Positions 1 through 7,939 of a DNA stretch of 40,883 nucleotides are shown here, in pieces. Origin of the DNA: an uncultured Clostridia bacterium (GTDB lineage: Bacteria > Bacillota > Clostridia > UMGS1883). The notes under the pieces were generated by a model that searched no databases, was not told the DNA's origin, and saw only the letters and a program-made list of their open reading frames with translations. Each line of letters begins with the position of its first letter. Positions within the stretch are counted from its first letter, which is position 1. Location: assembly GCA_947626145.1 (NCBI GenBank), contig CANQRB010000014.1:1-40883 (forward strand), written 5' to 3'. The translations under genes were made by a program, and so were the position numbers.

Positions 1-54
1 ACTTGGGTGGATGAGTCCGGTTGTGTATCGGCTCAACTCCTTGACTGCATAAAA

Positions 55-87
55 ATAGCGTAGCAGTCAGCAAAACTGCTACGCTAT
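55..87 (-). terminator. Rho-independent terminator of the small toxin gene
   Basis: A perfect 12-bp inverted repeat (55-66 and 76-87, loop 67-75) is followed on the minus strand by a run of five T (plus-strand A at 50-54). On the plus strand no T-run follows, so it works for minus-strand transcripts coming from the toxin ORF at 136-210. Confidence 0.8.
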
Positions 88-135
88 GAAAAGTCTAACT
101 TTTTGGGGTCACATCAGCTTTAGCCGAGGGGGCAG

Positions 136-210
136 TTATTTTTTTATGATGAAAATGATAAAGAAAATTATTATCATAAACAATAATAAAAATTCCCGCT
201 CTGTCATCAT
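136..210 (-). CDS. 24-residue putative holin-like (type I TA-like) membrane toxin
   Basis: The minus-strand ORF encodes MMTEREFLLLFMIIIFFIIF followed by IIKK: a short polar N-terminus, one hydrophobic helix of about 16 residues, and a basic tail. A strong ribosome site (AGGAGGTGG, plus-strand 214-222) sits 3-4 bases before the first ATG, and a good terminator follows. This layout resembles the 'putative holin-like toxin' family of Firmicutes, whose members act at the membrane in type I toxin-antitoxin loci. Family membership is inferred from length, composition and the ribosome site only. A candidate promoter lies at 565-593 (minus), giving a leader of roughly 340 nt that contains a large palindromic element. 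No antisense antitoxin RNA promoter could be fixed. Either ATG of the pair could be used. Confidence 0.65.
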   Translation of the reverse strand: MMTEREFLLLFMIIIFFIIFIIKK

Positions 211-255
211 AAACCACCTCCTTTTCATTATGTAATGAAGGTGTTGGTGGCTGGG

Positions 256-529
256 GCATTAGGGAGTCGAGCCACGCGCGCCGTGCGGGGCCTATTTTCC
301 CGTATGCTGCGTCAAAGAACCGCTCGGAATACGTCAGTATTCCGAGGAACCTTTTCCTTGCCTACGAAAAAATATACTCCCGCACGGTCCGCAGGAGTTT
401 AAAGCGGCGAAATTTTTCTCAGACAAGGAAAAAAAGCGCAGGAATAATTTGTTTATTCCGAGCATTTTTGACGAAGTATGGGGGAAATTTCGCCGCTTTA
501 AACCGTCGCGGGGCTCGACTTCCTAATGC
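256..529. repeat. 274-bp nested palindromic (MITE-like) element
   Basis: The ends are an 18-bp inverted repeat with one mismatch (256-273 and 512-529). Inside is a second, perfect 19-bp pair (397-415 and 485-503). A small hairpin with 9-bp arms lies at 323-331/338-346. The left part and the reverse complement of the right part also look like diverged copies of each other (both carry a GCTCGGAAT-like core and a CGTCAAA stretch). Transcribed as RNA, it could fold into one long stem. No ORF of note is inside. This fits a non-autonomous element lying in the toxin leader. Confidence 0.75.
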
Positions 530-564
530 CTGACGTCCCACTACTTGCGCTCTATCCAAGGGAC

Positions 565-593
565 ATTATAACATATAATTTGACAAAATGCAA
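565..593 (-). promoter_or_regulatory. Promoter reading toward the small toxin
   Basis: On the minus strand there is a TTGCAT -35 (588-593), a 17-base spacer and a perfect TATAAT -10 (565-570) with an upstream TG (extended -10). Transcription would start near 557 and run through the palindromic element to the toxin ORF at 210. Confidence 0.65.
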
Positions 594-713
594 GATTTTT
601 TTATATATTTGTGGAGATTTACGGTAAATATGTACAGCGGTGTGCCCTACGGGATATTTTGTCATTTATATTTGCCGGCAACAGCGACAGTGACAAAGGC
701 TCGCCACATAAGA

Positions 714-739
714 AAAATCCGCTCGCAAGAGCGGATTTT
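714..739 (-). terminator. Terminator after the acidic-tail membrane protein gene
   Basis: An 11-bp perfect stem (714-724 and 729-739, loop GCAA) is flanked by a T-rich tract on the minus strand, about 30 bases after the stop codon at 770. Confidence 0.85.
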
Positions 740-769
740 CTGTGTTATGATGAAGCTTAACGCTGACGC

Positions 770-1315
770 TTACTCGTCGTAGTCCTCGTCGTCCTCATCC
801 TCATATTCGTCGTAATCGTCATCATCGTCGTAGTCGTCGTCCTCATCATCGTCGTCATCGTCGTCGCCCTTCTTCTTAAAGGCGCTGTAGGCCACAAAGG
901 CCGCCGCCGCCACAAGAAGGATGATCACAAGTATTATGATAAAGGTGCCGAAGGCGCCCAGTCCGCTGCCATCCTTGTCGTCAACGGATATGGGGGCTTG
1001 TTCTTCTCCGTCACTGCCCTCGGTCTCGGGAACCACTGTCCCCGCACCGGCGGCCTGAAGCTGCTCTATCTGAGCCTGCTTGTCCTTGACAAGCTGCTGC
1101 ATGGTCGCGATCTCCTCTTGATACCTGTCGTCCAGCTGCGCCAGCTGGGATTTCGCGTCGTCAAGCTGCTTCTGCATATTCTTGGCCTTTCCGCTCTGGA
1201 TAGCCCCGCCTATAAGTCCGCCGATAAAAAGCATTACCACGGCGAACACGGTGACGATTATCACCTTGTTCCGGCCATTATTATTCTTGCGTCTGGTGGT
1301 CTGACGTTCTTCCAT
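770..1315 (-). CDS. Two-TM membrane protein with coiled coil and poly-Asp/Glu tail
   Basis: 181 residues; no family recognised. A basic Asn-rich N-terminus (1-17) is followed by a hydrophobic helix (about 18-41), then a charged Gln-rich coiled coil (about 44-90, heptad-like QKQLDDAKSQLAQLDD), a linker, a second helix (about 121-145), a KKK stop and a 35-residue tail made almost only of Asp, Glu and Tyr. If both helices span the membrane, the coiled coil lies outside and the basic and acidic termini inside; this is inference. The start has a GGAGGG ribosome site. It has its own promoter (1346-1374) and terminator (714-739), so it is monocistronic, although readthrough from the ABC transporter genes is possible. 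The tail comes from GAC/GAT codon repeats and may vary in length between strains. Confidence 0.85.
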   Translation of the reverse strand: MEERQTTRRKNNNGRNKVIIVTVFAVVMLFIGGLIGGAIQSGKAKNMQKQLDDAKSQLAQLDDRYQEEIATMQQLVKDKQAQIEQLQAAGAGTVVPETEGSDGEEQAPISVDDKDGSGLGAFGTFIIILVIILLVAAAAFVAYSAFKKKGDDDDDDDEDDDYDDDDDYDEYEDEDDEDYDE

Positions 1316-1345
1316 ATCGAACCCTCCGTTTCCTATAGTAGTATC

Positions 1346-1374
1346 ATTATATCATACTTTTCCCAACTATTCAA
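1346..1374 (-). promoter_or_regulatory. Promoter of the acidic-tail protein gene
   Basis: Minus strand: TTGAAT (1369-1374), a 17-base spacer, then TATAAT (1346-1351) preceded by TGA (extended -10). It lies 30 bases before the ATG at 1315. Confidence 0.8.
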
Positions 1375-1425
1375 GACATAATTGGATATTTTTTTATTAA
1401 TTTTATCATTCATTATCATTCCGTA

Positions 1426-2172
<747 letters not shown>

Positions 2173-2184
2173 GCTTTCCCCTCC

Positions 2185-2835
2185 TTATCTGTAATAGTCC
2201 AGCTTCTTTTCAGTGAAGCTGAGCACGGCGCTGAGAATTATGGTTATGCCCAGATAGATGCCGCCGGCCACCAGATAGGGCAGGATGCTTACGTTGCCGG
2301 AGGCCTGCACCTTGGCGGTGTTCATCAGCTCGGTTATGCCTATGACCTGCACCAGAGAGGTGTCCTTGACCAGATTGATGATCTCGTTGCCCATGGGCGG
2401 GATAACCTGTTTGACCACCTGCGGCAGTATCACGATAAAGAAGGTCTGTATTTTCGTGAGGCCCAGCACCTTGCCGGCCTCCCGCTGTCCCTGGGGTATG
2501 GCCTGTATGCCGCCACGGAATATTTCCGCCAGATAGGCGGCGTAATTCAGGATCAGGGCCACGTTGGCCGCCAGCATCCGGTCGCCCTGCCAGCTGAAGG
2601 GGAAGCCGTGTATCAGGCCGGGTGCGTAGAAAATGAACATTATCTGGAGCATCAGGGGCGTGCCCCGCAGCACCAGTATGTAGAGCCGCGCCGGCAGGTT
2701 GAATATCCAGAGTTTGCTCATGCGCAGTACCGACACCAGCAGTCCCAGGGGGATCGAAAAGATTATGGTCAGCGCGAACATCCGCAGGGTTATGACCGTG
2801 CCGTCCAAAAGCAGCTTGAATACGTCTATGTTCAT
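2185..2835 (-). CDS. Amino acid ABC transporter permease (HisM family)
   Basis: 216 residues. This is the membrane channel subunit, with about five hydrophobic segments. The cytoplasmic EAA loop that contacts the ATPase is visible around 118-150 (EIFRGGIQAIPQGQREAGKV followed by LGLTKIQTF). The substrate class (polar amino acids) comes from family likeness to HisM/GlnP proteins. It starts 25 bases after the stop of the GH16 gene and is followed by its ATPase after 12 bases, so all three could share the GH16 promoter. The ribosome site is modest (AAGGTG). Most such operons begin with a solute-binding protein; here that place is taken by a secreted glycosidase. Confidence 0.93.
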   Translation of the reverse strand: MNIDVFKLLLDGTVITLRMFALTIIFSIPLGLLVSVLRMSKLWIFNLPARLYILVLRGTPLMLQIMFIFYAPGLIHGFPFSWQGDRMLAANVALILNYAAYLAEIFRGGIQAIPQGQREAGKVLGLTKIQTFFIVILPQVVKQVIPPMGNEIINLVKDTSLVQVIGITELMNTAKVQASGNVSILPYLVAGGIYLGITIILSAVLSFTEKKLDYYR

Positions 2836-2860
2836 GAAATAAGATCACACCTTGTAATAT

Positions 2861-5800
2861 TTAATATTGGAACGAGCGTATCCACTGACAGCGAAGGCCG
2901 TCGTCCCACTTCATGTTTCCGTCGGGCTCGGCCTCCCAGCCGCCCACGCCGGTGTTCAGTATCAGGCGCATATTTTTCTGGAAGTCCAGGGCGGCGTTGC
3001 TGCCGTTCTGCTGCTGGTAGCAGTTACCGTCCACGTAGAGCCGCAGATAGTTGTAGCCCCAGTCCATGGCGAAGGTGTGGTAGCCCCGGGTCAGATCCAC
3101 ACCGCCGCTTTTGCCGAAGAGGTTGCCCTTGTCGTCCTTGCCGTGGATGTTGGCGTTCCAGTTGGAGTGGCCGAAGTTGGAGGACAGGAACTCAAATATG
3201 TCTATCTCCGGCGGCCAGCTGTCCCGTCCCGCCAGCCAGAAAGCGTTCCAGTAGCCGATGGGGCTGTCGGGCTGCTTAAAGCTGCCCTCGATAAGGCACT
3301 CCTTATTGTATACCTTGTTCTGTATGCTCACCACGCCTACCCGTCCGGCCCACTTGTACCATTTGTTTTTGCCGTACTGGTTGTTGTACTGGATGCCCGT
3401 CTCGCCGGAGGCGTTCTTGGCCCAGTCGCCGTCGCCTATTTTTGTGGCCTTGAGCAGCAGCTCGCCGTTTTCCACAATTACGTTGCGGTGGTCGATAAGA
3501 GCGGTGAAGTTGTAATTGTCATTGGTGGGGTTGTTGCCCTTCCATGGAAGATTTGTCCACCACTGGCCGTTGAGCTTGTCGCCTTTGAAGTTGTCGGAGA
3601 CAAAGTTCGCCGCCTCGCTCCGCAGATAGAACCTGCCGTTTCGCTCGGGAGAGGGCCTCGACACGGCGTACTGACAGTTTTTGCCGCCGTCATAGTTTAT
3701 GCAGCGGGTGGTGTCCCAGATGGGGACGTATAGCTTCTGAGAACCGTGATAAGCGTCGTCCGCCGGGGCGTTCTGCTTGTAGAAGGTGGCCTGAACCCTG
3801 TCCTGAGCGCTGCCGTCGGGCTTTTTCAGGGTGAGGGTGTACTCGTGGTTCACGTCGTGGGTCTCCTGTGCGTAGAGGTACCAGCCGGGTTGGTCGGCGC
3901 TTTCCAGCGACACGGCCTTGGCGTTGGCCAGACCGGGACGTTCGATGAAGCGTGTGCGGTTGGGGTCGGCCGTTTCGGTGTTGGTGGGCCTGTCCTCACC
4001 GTTGCGGGTCAGATAACGGCCGGTGCCGAACACGCTCTCCAGCCGGACTATGCCCATGACGGCGCCGCCGGCGCCCGCCTCCTCTATGCCGGTGTCAATG
4101 ACCTCGATGTCGTCGATTATCCAGTCCGCCTTGCTGCCCGCGCCGGTGTGGAAGAGGAGGGTGTCGGGCCGTTTGCCGCTCCAGTCCTCGCCGCCCCCGT
4201 AGGAGCCGGAGGTCTCAAAGGGGTGGGTCTTTTTGACCGTCCTTTCCCCGTCGGACACCGAAATGTCCATGACGTGGGCCACGGGGTTAACGGTTATTTC
4301 AAAATTCAGAGTGGCGTCGGCCCGGAGACGGTCGCCGCCCAAAGCCATGAAGCCGTTGAAGTCCCCGTCGTTGAAGCGTATGGAGCCGTAATAGTTGTAC
4401 TGTATTTTGCTGTTCCCGTCCTGCATACTGTTGCGCATTTGCAGGGCCATGGGGTGGTCGGTGTCGGTCATGCCCAGGTTAAAGCCGCTGGCCAGAGAGA
4501 AGCCGCTGTAGTTGCCGGGCTGGAAATCCCGCATCCGCCACTTGATTATGTATTTGTTGTTGTTGTCCGGCAGGGTCAGGGGCACCGCCGTCACAAGGCC
4601 GTCGTTGCCGGTGGTGTCGGTTAGCTTCAGCACGTGGCCTCCGAAGGTGCCCGACTCGGCCACCTCGGCCTTGAGACCGGCGCCTATGCTGCCGCCGCCG
4701 GTGGTGCCGTCGGCGTTCTTTTTCACCACGGCCTGCTTTATGCCCGCGTCGTCCAGACTGTCGCTCTCGAAGTCCTGATAGTAGACCGTCTCCTCGTACG
4801 AGGCGTTCTCTCCGTCGAAGCTCAGGCTCAGGTCGTCCAGATAGAGATCAAGCTTGCCGCCTGCTCCGGTGTTGAGGGCCAGATATTTCACCGCCGTATT
4901 GCTCCAGGTCTGATTGTTGACCCGCTCCGCGTCGGTGACGTTGTAGCCGATTAGGCGGGTTTCACTGTATTCGCCGTCGTCGATGGTTATCTCGGCGTTT
5001 TTGCCCTCGGGGGAGACCTTAACCGTCACGTCCCAGGGCACGCCGAGGCGGAATACGCCGTCAAAGGCCCGGTTCAACGAGCCCTCATTGTACTGCACTG
5101 ATGTGAGGGTGTTGACGGCCGCCCCGCCGTTCTCGCCGGAGAGCCGGATTTGTACGGCCGCCGCCGGATCGAGGTCGGCTCCGCCGGTGACGCTGTCGCT
5201 GAGAAGGCTGAAGCCCGCCCAGTAGATATTCTCGCTGTCGGAGGGTATGAAGAGCCGGAACTTTAAAGTGTAGTCCGTCCCAACGGGCACGGGCAGCTCA
5301 CGGAAGGCCCCTATGGCCCCTCTGCCGTCGCCGCTGTTCCGGTCGGCTCTGTCGTGGAGCCGCAGCGCCGTGCCGCCGTCCCCGACGGGCAGCTCGGCGT
5401 AGTCCGCCTTAAGGTCGCCGCCGGTGGCGGGGTCGTAATCCGTATAGGTCTCCTCGTCCAGAGCGTAGGCGAACCATCCATTGCGGGACGAGGAGGGAAC
5501 ATCGCCGCTCTTGCCGGAGTAATCCTCGTCAAGAGCGGTCTCGATGCCGCCGTTGTCGGGAGTGCCGTAGACGGCCAGCGTGTTCATCTGCACCCAGCCG
5601 TTCTCGTTCCAGTTGTTGTCCTTGTCGTCGTAGCCGTAGACCGCTATTTTCAGATAGGCGGCCTTGCCGCTGACGGCGTAGGACACCGGGGCGGAGCTGT
5701 CCCGTCCGGTGTGCTGATCCTCGAGGGCCATGGTATAGGCCTCGCCGTCAAGGCCGGAGAAGATGTCCAGAGCGTAGCTGCGCTCGCCGTTGGCGGTGTT

Positions 5801-6391
5801 GAAACCCAGCTCAAGGCGGGAAAGATCCCAGACGCCGCCCAGATCGGCATATATGTACAGGGGCTTGCCGGTTTGGGCCTGTCCGGCCAGATAGGTGCCT
5901 GCGTCGCCGTCCAGCAGGGCGTCCACTCCGTGAGCGTCCTGACGGTCGGTGGCCCATACGTCGGCAGCGGTCAGGGGAATTTTTGTTTCGGGAACGTCCT
6001 CCGACGGCTCCTTATATGTGCGGCTGTCCAGCGGGGCCGTCAAGGGCCGGAGGGTTTCCTTTTCCCACAGATAACCTCTCACATACTGCGTGTTTTTGTC
6101 ATATTTTACCGTCACGCTGCCCTCGGCGTCCACCTCGGCACGGGTCACCCCGGCCAAACTGTCCCCGTCGGTATTATACACCGCCGCCGTGAGCGCTGCC
6201 TTGCAGTCTCCGCCGACCGTCGCGGTAACGGTATAGCTGCCGTCGCCGTCCCTGCCGCCGATGGTGGCGGAAGCTTCAGCCGCCGCGGTTACGGCCGCGG
6301 CTCCGGAGTCCGCGTCCTCCGCCCCGATGGGAGCGGGAACGGCCAGCGCCAGGGTCAGAGCCAGCGCCGTCGAAATGAGCCTTTTGTGCAT
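2861..6391 (-). CDS. Large secreted GH16-family glycoside hydrolase with accessory domains
   Basis: 1176 residues with a signal peptide (1-24, cut near PIGAED). Region about 135-275 looks like an F5/8C (CBM32-type) beta-sandwich. Two concanavalin-like segments follow (about 290-530 and 540-770). A beta-trefoil/AbfB-like segment lies at about 785-895, and the C-terminus (about 895-1176) is a GH16 domain. The GH16 catalytic motif is complete: E1062-I-D-I-F-E1067 (nucleophile and acid/base by family rule). GH16 enzymes cleave beta-1,3/1,4 glucans or galactans; the exact substrate is unknown. No LPXTG or SLH anchor is seen, so it is probably released or held by its carbohydrate-binding parts. It has its own promoter (6434-6462). 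The middle-domain borders are approximate. Confidence 0.88.
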   Translation of the reverse strand: MHKRLISTALALTLALAVPAPIGAEDADSGAAAVTAAAEASATIGGRDGDGSYTVTATVGGDCKAALTAAVYNTDGDSLAGVTRAEVDAEGSVTVKYDKNTQYVRGYLWEKETLRPLTAPLDSRTYKEPSEDVPETKIPLTAADVWATDRQDAHGVDALLDGDAGTYLAGQAQTGKPLYIYADLGGVWDLSRLELGFNTANGERSYALDIFSGLDGEAYTMALEDQHTGRDSSAPVSYAVSGKAAYLKIAVYGYDDKDNNWNENGWVQMNTLAVYGTPDNGGIETALDEDYSGKSGDVPSSSRNGWFAYALDEETYTDYDPATGGDLKADYAELPVGDGGTALRLHDRADRNSGDGRGAIGAFRELPVPVGTDYTLKFRLFIPSDSENIYWAGFSLLSDSVTGGADLDPAAAVQIRLSGENGGAAVNTLTSVQYNEGSLNRAFDGVFRLGVPWDVTVKVSPEGKNAEITIDDGEYSETRLIGYNVTDAERVNNQTWSNTAVKYLALNTGAGGKLDLYLDDLSLSFDGENASYEETVYYQDFESDSLDDAGIKQAVVKKNADGTTGGGSIGAGLKAEVAESGTFGGHVLKLTDTTGNDGLVTAVPLTLPDNNNKYIIKWRMRDFQPGNYSGFSLASGFNLGMTDTDHPMALQMRNSMQDGNSKIQYNYYGSIRFNDGDFNGFMALGGDRLRADATLNFEITVNPVAHVMDISVSDGERTVKKTHPFETSGSYGGGEDWSGKRPDTLLFHTGAGSKADWIIDDIEVIDTGIEEAGAGGAVMGIVRLESVFGTGRYLTRNGEDRPTNTETADPNRTRFIERPGLANAKAVSLESADQPGWYLYAQETHDVNHEYTLTLKKPDGSAQDRVQATFYKQNAPADDAYHGSQKLYVPIWDTTRCINYDGGKNCQYAVSRPSPERNGRFYLRSEAANFVSDNFKGDKLNGQWWTNLPWKGNNPTNDNYNFTALIDHRNVIVENGELLLKATKIGDGDWAKNASGETGIQYNNQYGKNKWYKWAGRVGVVSIQNKVYNKECLIEGSFKQPDSPIGYWNAFWLAGRDSWPPEIDIFEFLSSNFGHSNWNANIHGKDDKGNLFGKSGGVDLTRGYHTFAMDWGYNYLRLYVDGNCYQQQNGSNAALDFQKNMRLILNTGVGGWEAEPDGNMKWDDGLRCQWIRSFQY

Positions 6392-6433
6392 GAGAACACC
6401 GCCTTTTCAGAAATATCGCCATGCATATATATT

Positions 6434-6462
6434 ATTATATAATTATATAGCATATTTGTCAA
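6434..6462 (-). promoter_or_regulatory. Promoter of the GH16 gene
   Basis: Minus strand: TTGACA (6457-6462), a 17-base spacer, TATAAT (6434-6439); both boxes are consensus. The leader is about 35 bases. It is back to back with the promoter of the gene at 6560. Confidence 0.85.
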
Positions 6463-6501
6463 AATGTAAAGACTGTTTTTTAGCTGAATTGAAAGTTTTT
6501 G

Positions 6502-6530
6502 TTGCTTTTTTTCAACTTGTGCTGTATAAT
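6502..6530 (+). promoter_or_regulatory. Promoter of the RACo-like gene
   Basis: TTGCTT (6502-6507), a 17-base spacer and TATAAT (6525-6530) lie 30 bases before the ATG at 6560, next to the divergent GH16 promoter. Confidence 0.6.
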
Positions 6531-6559
6531 AACTATTAAAGTATAATGGAGGGGTCGTT

Positions 6560-7894
6560 ATGAACGTTGCCGTCACGGACGGAAAAAGCAAAAAGAGCGC
6601 CGACTTTCGGGAGGGGAGCCGGGTCAGCGATATAATTGCCGCTCTGGGCTTTGACTTTCCGCTGCCCTGCGGGGGCATGGGCCGCTGCGGCAAGTGCCTG
6701 TGCAGGGTAAACGGCCGGGAGGCGTCGGCCTGTAAAACTCAGCTGTTTTCCGACGCCGTTGTGGAGATCAGCCCGCCTGCGGCACAGGTACTCACCGCCG
6801 AGGAAACTGTCGCCGGGGCGGAGGGCGCCGTTATAGACATAGGCACCACCACCGTGGCCGCCGCCCTGTTCCATGACGGCAGGCCGGTTAAGACCCTTGG
6901 CCGCCCCAACCCCCAGAGGGTCTTTGGGGCAGATGTAATAAGCCGCATCGGCGCAAAGGACACCGCCCCCCTCACCGCCGCCGTTCGCGGCCTTGTCCGT
7001 GAGCTGCGTACGGAGCTGGGAGGGGACGAAAACACCGTCATTACCGGCAACACCGCCATGCTGGCCCTGCTCTGCGGCCTTGACGTGGGAGGAATGGGGG
7101 TCTGGCCCTTTGAGCCGCCCTCCCTTTTCGACACGGAGTTTGAGGGGGCCTACCTGCCCCCCTGCGCCTCGGCCTTCGTGGGGGCCGACGCCCTTTGCTC
7201 CATGCTTCGGGCCGAACCCAAGCCGGGGGAAGCCCTGCTCATGCTGGATCTGGGCACCAACGGAGAGATCGGCCTGTATCATGGCGGCCGGTACCGCTTT
7301 ACCTCCACGGCGGCCGGGCCGGCCCTCGAGGGCGCCGGAATCAGCGGGGGCATGGCCGCCGGGCCGGGGGCCGTGTATCGGGTGCGTGGCGATGTCTGCC
7401 GGGTCATAGGCGGCGGCAAGGCGAAAGGCATTTGCGGCAGCGGCCTTGTGGACGCCATGGCCCTGATGCTGGAGAGCGGGGCCATGGACTCCGCCGGCGC
7501 ACTTCGGACGGATTTTACGCTGCCGGGCACGGATGTCGCCGTGACCCAGGGGGACGTGCGGGCCTTTCAGCTGTGCAAGGCCGCCCTGCGGGCCGGAGCG
7601 GAGCTGCTCACGGAACGCGGTGGACTGACGGCGGACGGCGTTGACAGAATATGCCTTTCCGGCGCGCTGGGGAAAAACATCGACGTGAGGAACGCCCTGC
7701 GGACGGGGCTGCTGCCCGATGCTCCGGCGGAGAAGTTCGTCCCCATCGGCAACGGGGCCTTGCTTGGCGGAGCCATGCTGCTGGACGGGGGTAAAAGGGA
7801 GAAGATACGCTCCATGGCGTCGGCCTGCGAATGTATTGATCTGGCTGCCGATCCGGAATTTGCGGAGCGGTATATCGACAGTATGAATTTTTGA
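6560..7894 (+). CDS. Ferredoxin-ASKHA (RACo-like) corrinoid-activation family protein
   Basis: 444 residues. The N-terminus is a plant-type [2Fe-2S] domain with Cys37, Cys43, Cys46 and Cys58 in the C-x5-C-x2-C-x11-C pattern. From about residue 92 an ASKHA ATPase fold starts (VIDIGTTTVAAAL phosphate loop; second loop LMLDLGTNGEIGL; DUF4445-like C-terminal part). RACo proteins use ATP and the Fe-S centre to reduce cob(II)alamin on corrinoid methyltransferase partners. This protein is shorter than classical RACo (about 600 residues), as the linker between ferredoxin and ATPase parts is much reduced. No corrinoid protein or methyltransferase lies nearby, so its partner is unknown. The start has a GGAGGGG ribosome site. 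The gene is single, with a promoter before it and a terminator after it. Confidence 0.88.
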   Translation: MNVAVTDGKSKKSADFREGSRVSDIIAALGFDFPLPCGGMGRCGKCLCRVNGREASACKTQLFSDAVVEISPPAAQVLTAEETVAGAEGAVIDIGTTTVAAALFHDGRPVKTLGRPNPQRVFGADVISRIGAKDTAPLTAAVRGLVRELRTELGGDENTVITGNTAMLALLCGLDVGGMGVWPFEPPSLFDTEFEGAYLPPCASAFVGADALCSMLRAEPKPGEALLMLDLGTNGEIGLYHGGRYRFTSTAAGPALEGAGISGGMAAGPGAVYRVRGDVCRVIGGGKAKGICGSGLVDAMALMLESGAMDSAGALRTDFTLPGTDVAVTQGDVRAFQLCKAALRAGAELLTERGGLTADGVDRICLSGALGKNIDVRNALRTGLLPDAPAEKFVPIGNGALLGGAMLLDGGKREKIRSMASACECIDLAADPEFAERYIDSMNF

Positions 7895-7897
7895 TAC

Positions 7898-7929
7898 AAA
7901 AAAGGAACCCATGGCGGGTTCCTTTTTTT
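7898..7929. terminator. Bidirectional terminator between the RACo-like gene and tsf
   Basis: A stem of AAGGAACCC / GGGTTCCTT with A-run and T-run flanks (7898-7910 and 7916-7929) gives a T-tract in both directions. It serves the plus-strand gene ending at 7894 and the minus-strand tsf ending at 7940. Confidence 0.9.
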
Positions 7930-7939
7930 GCGTATCAGG

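Larger units (their letters stand above)
211..769. other. Gene-free stretch: toxin leader, palindromic element, promoter, terminator
   Basis: I see no convincing gene here apart from the toxin's regulatory DNA. It holds the toxin ribosome site (214-222), a 274-bp palindromic element (256-529), a minus-strand promoter (565-593), an AT-rich stretch, and the terminator of the gene that ends at 770. Confidence 0.7.
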
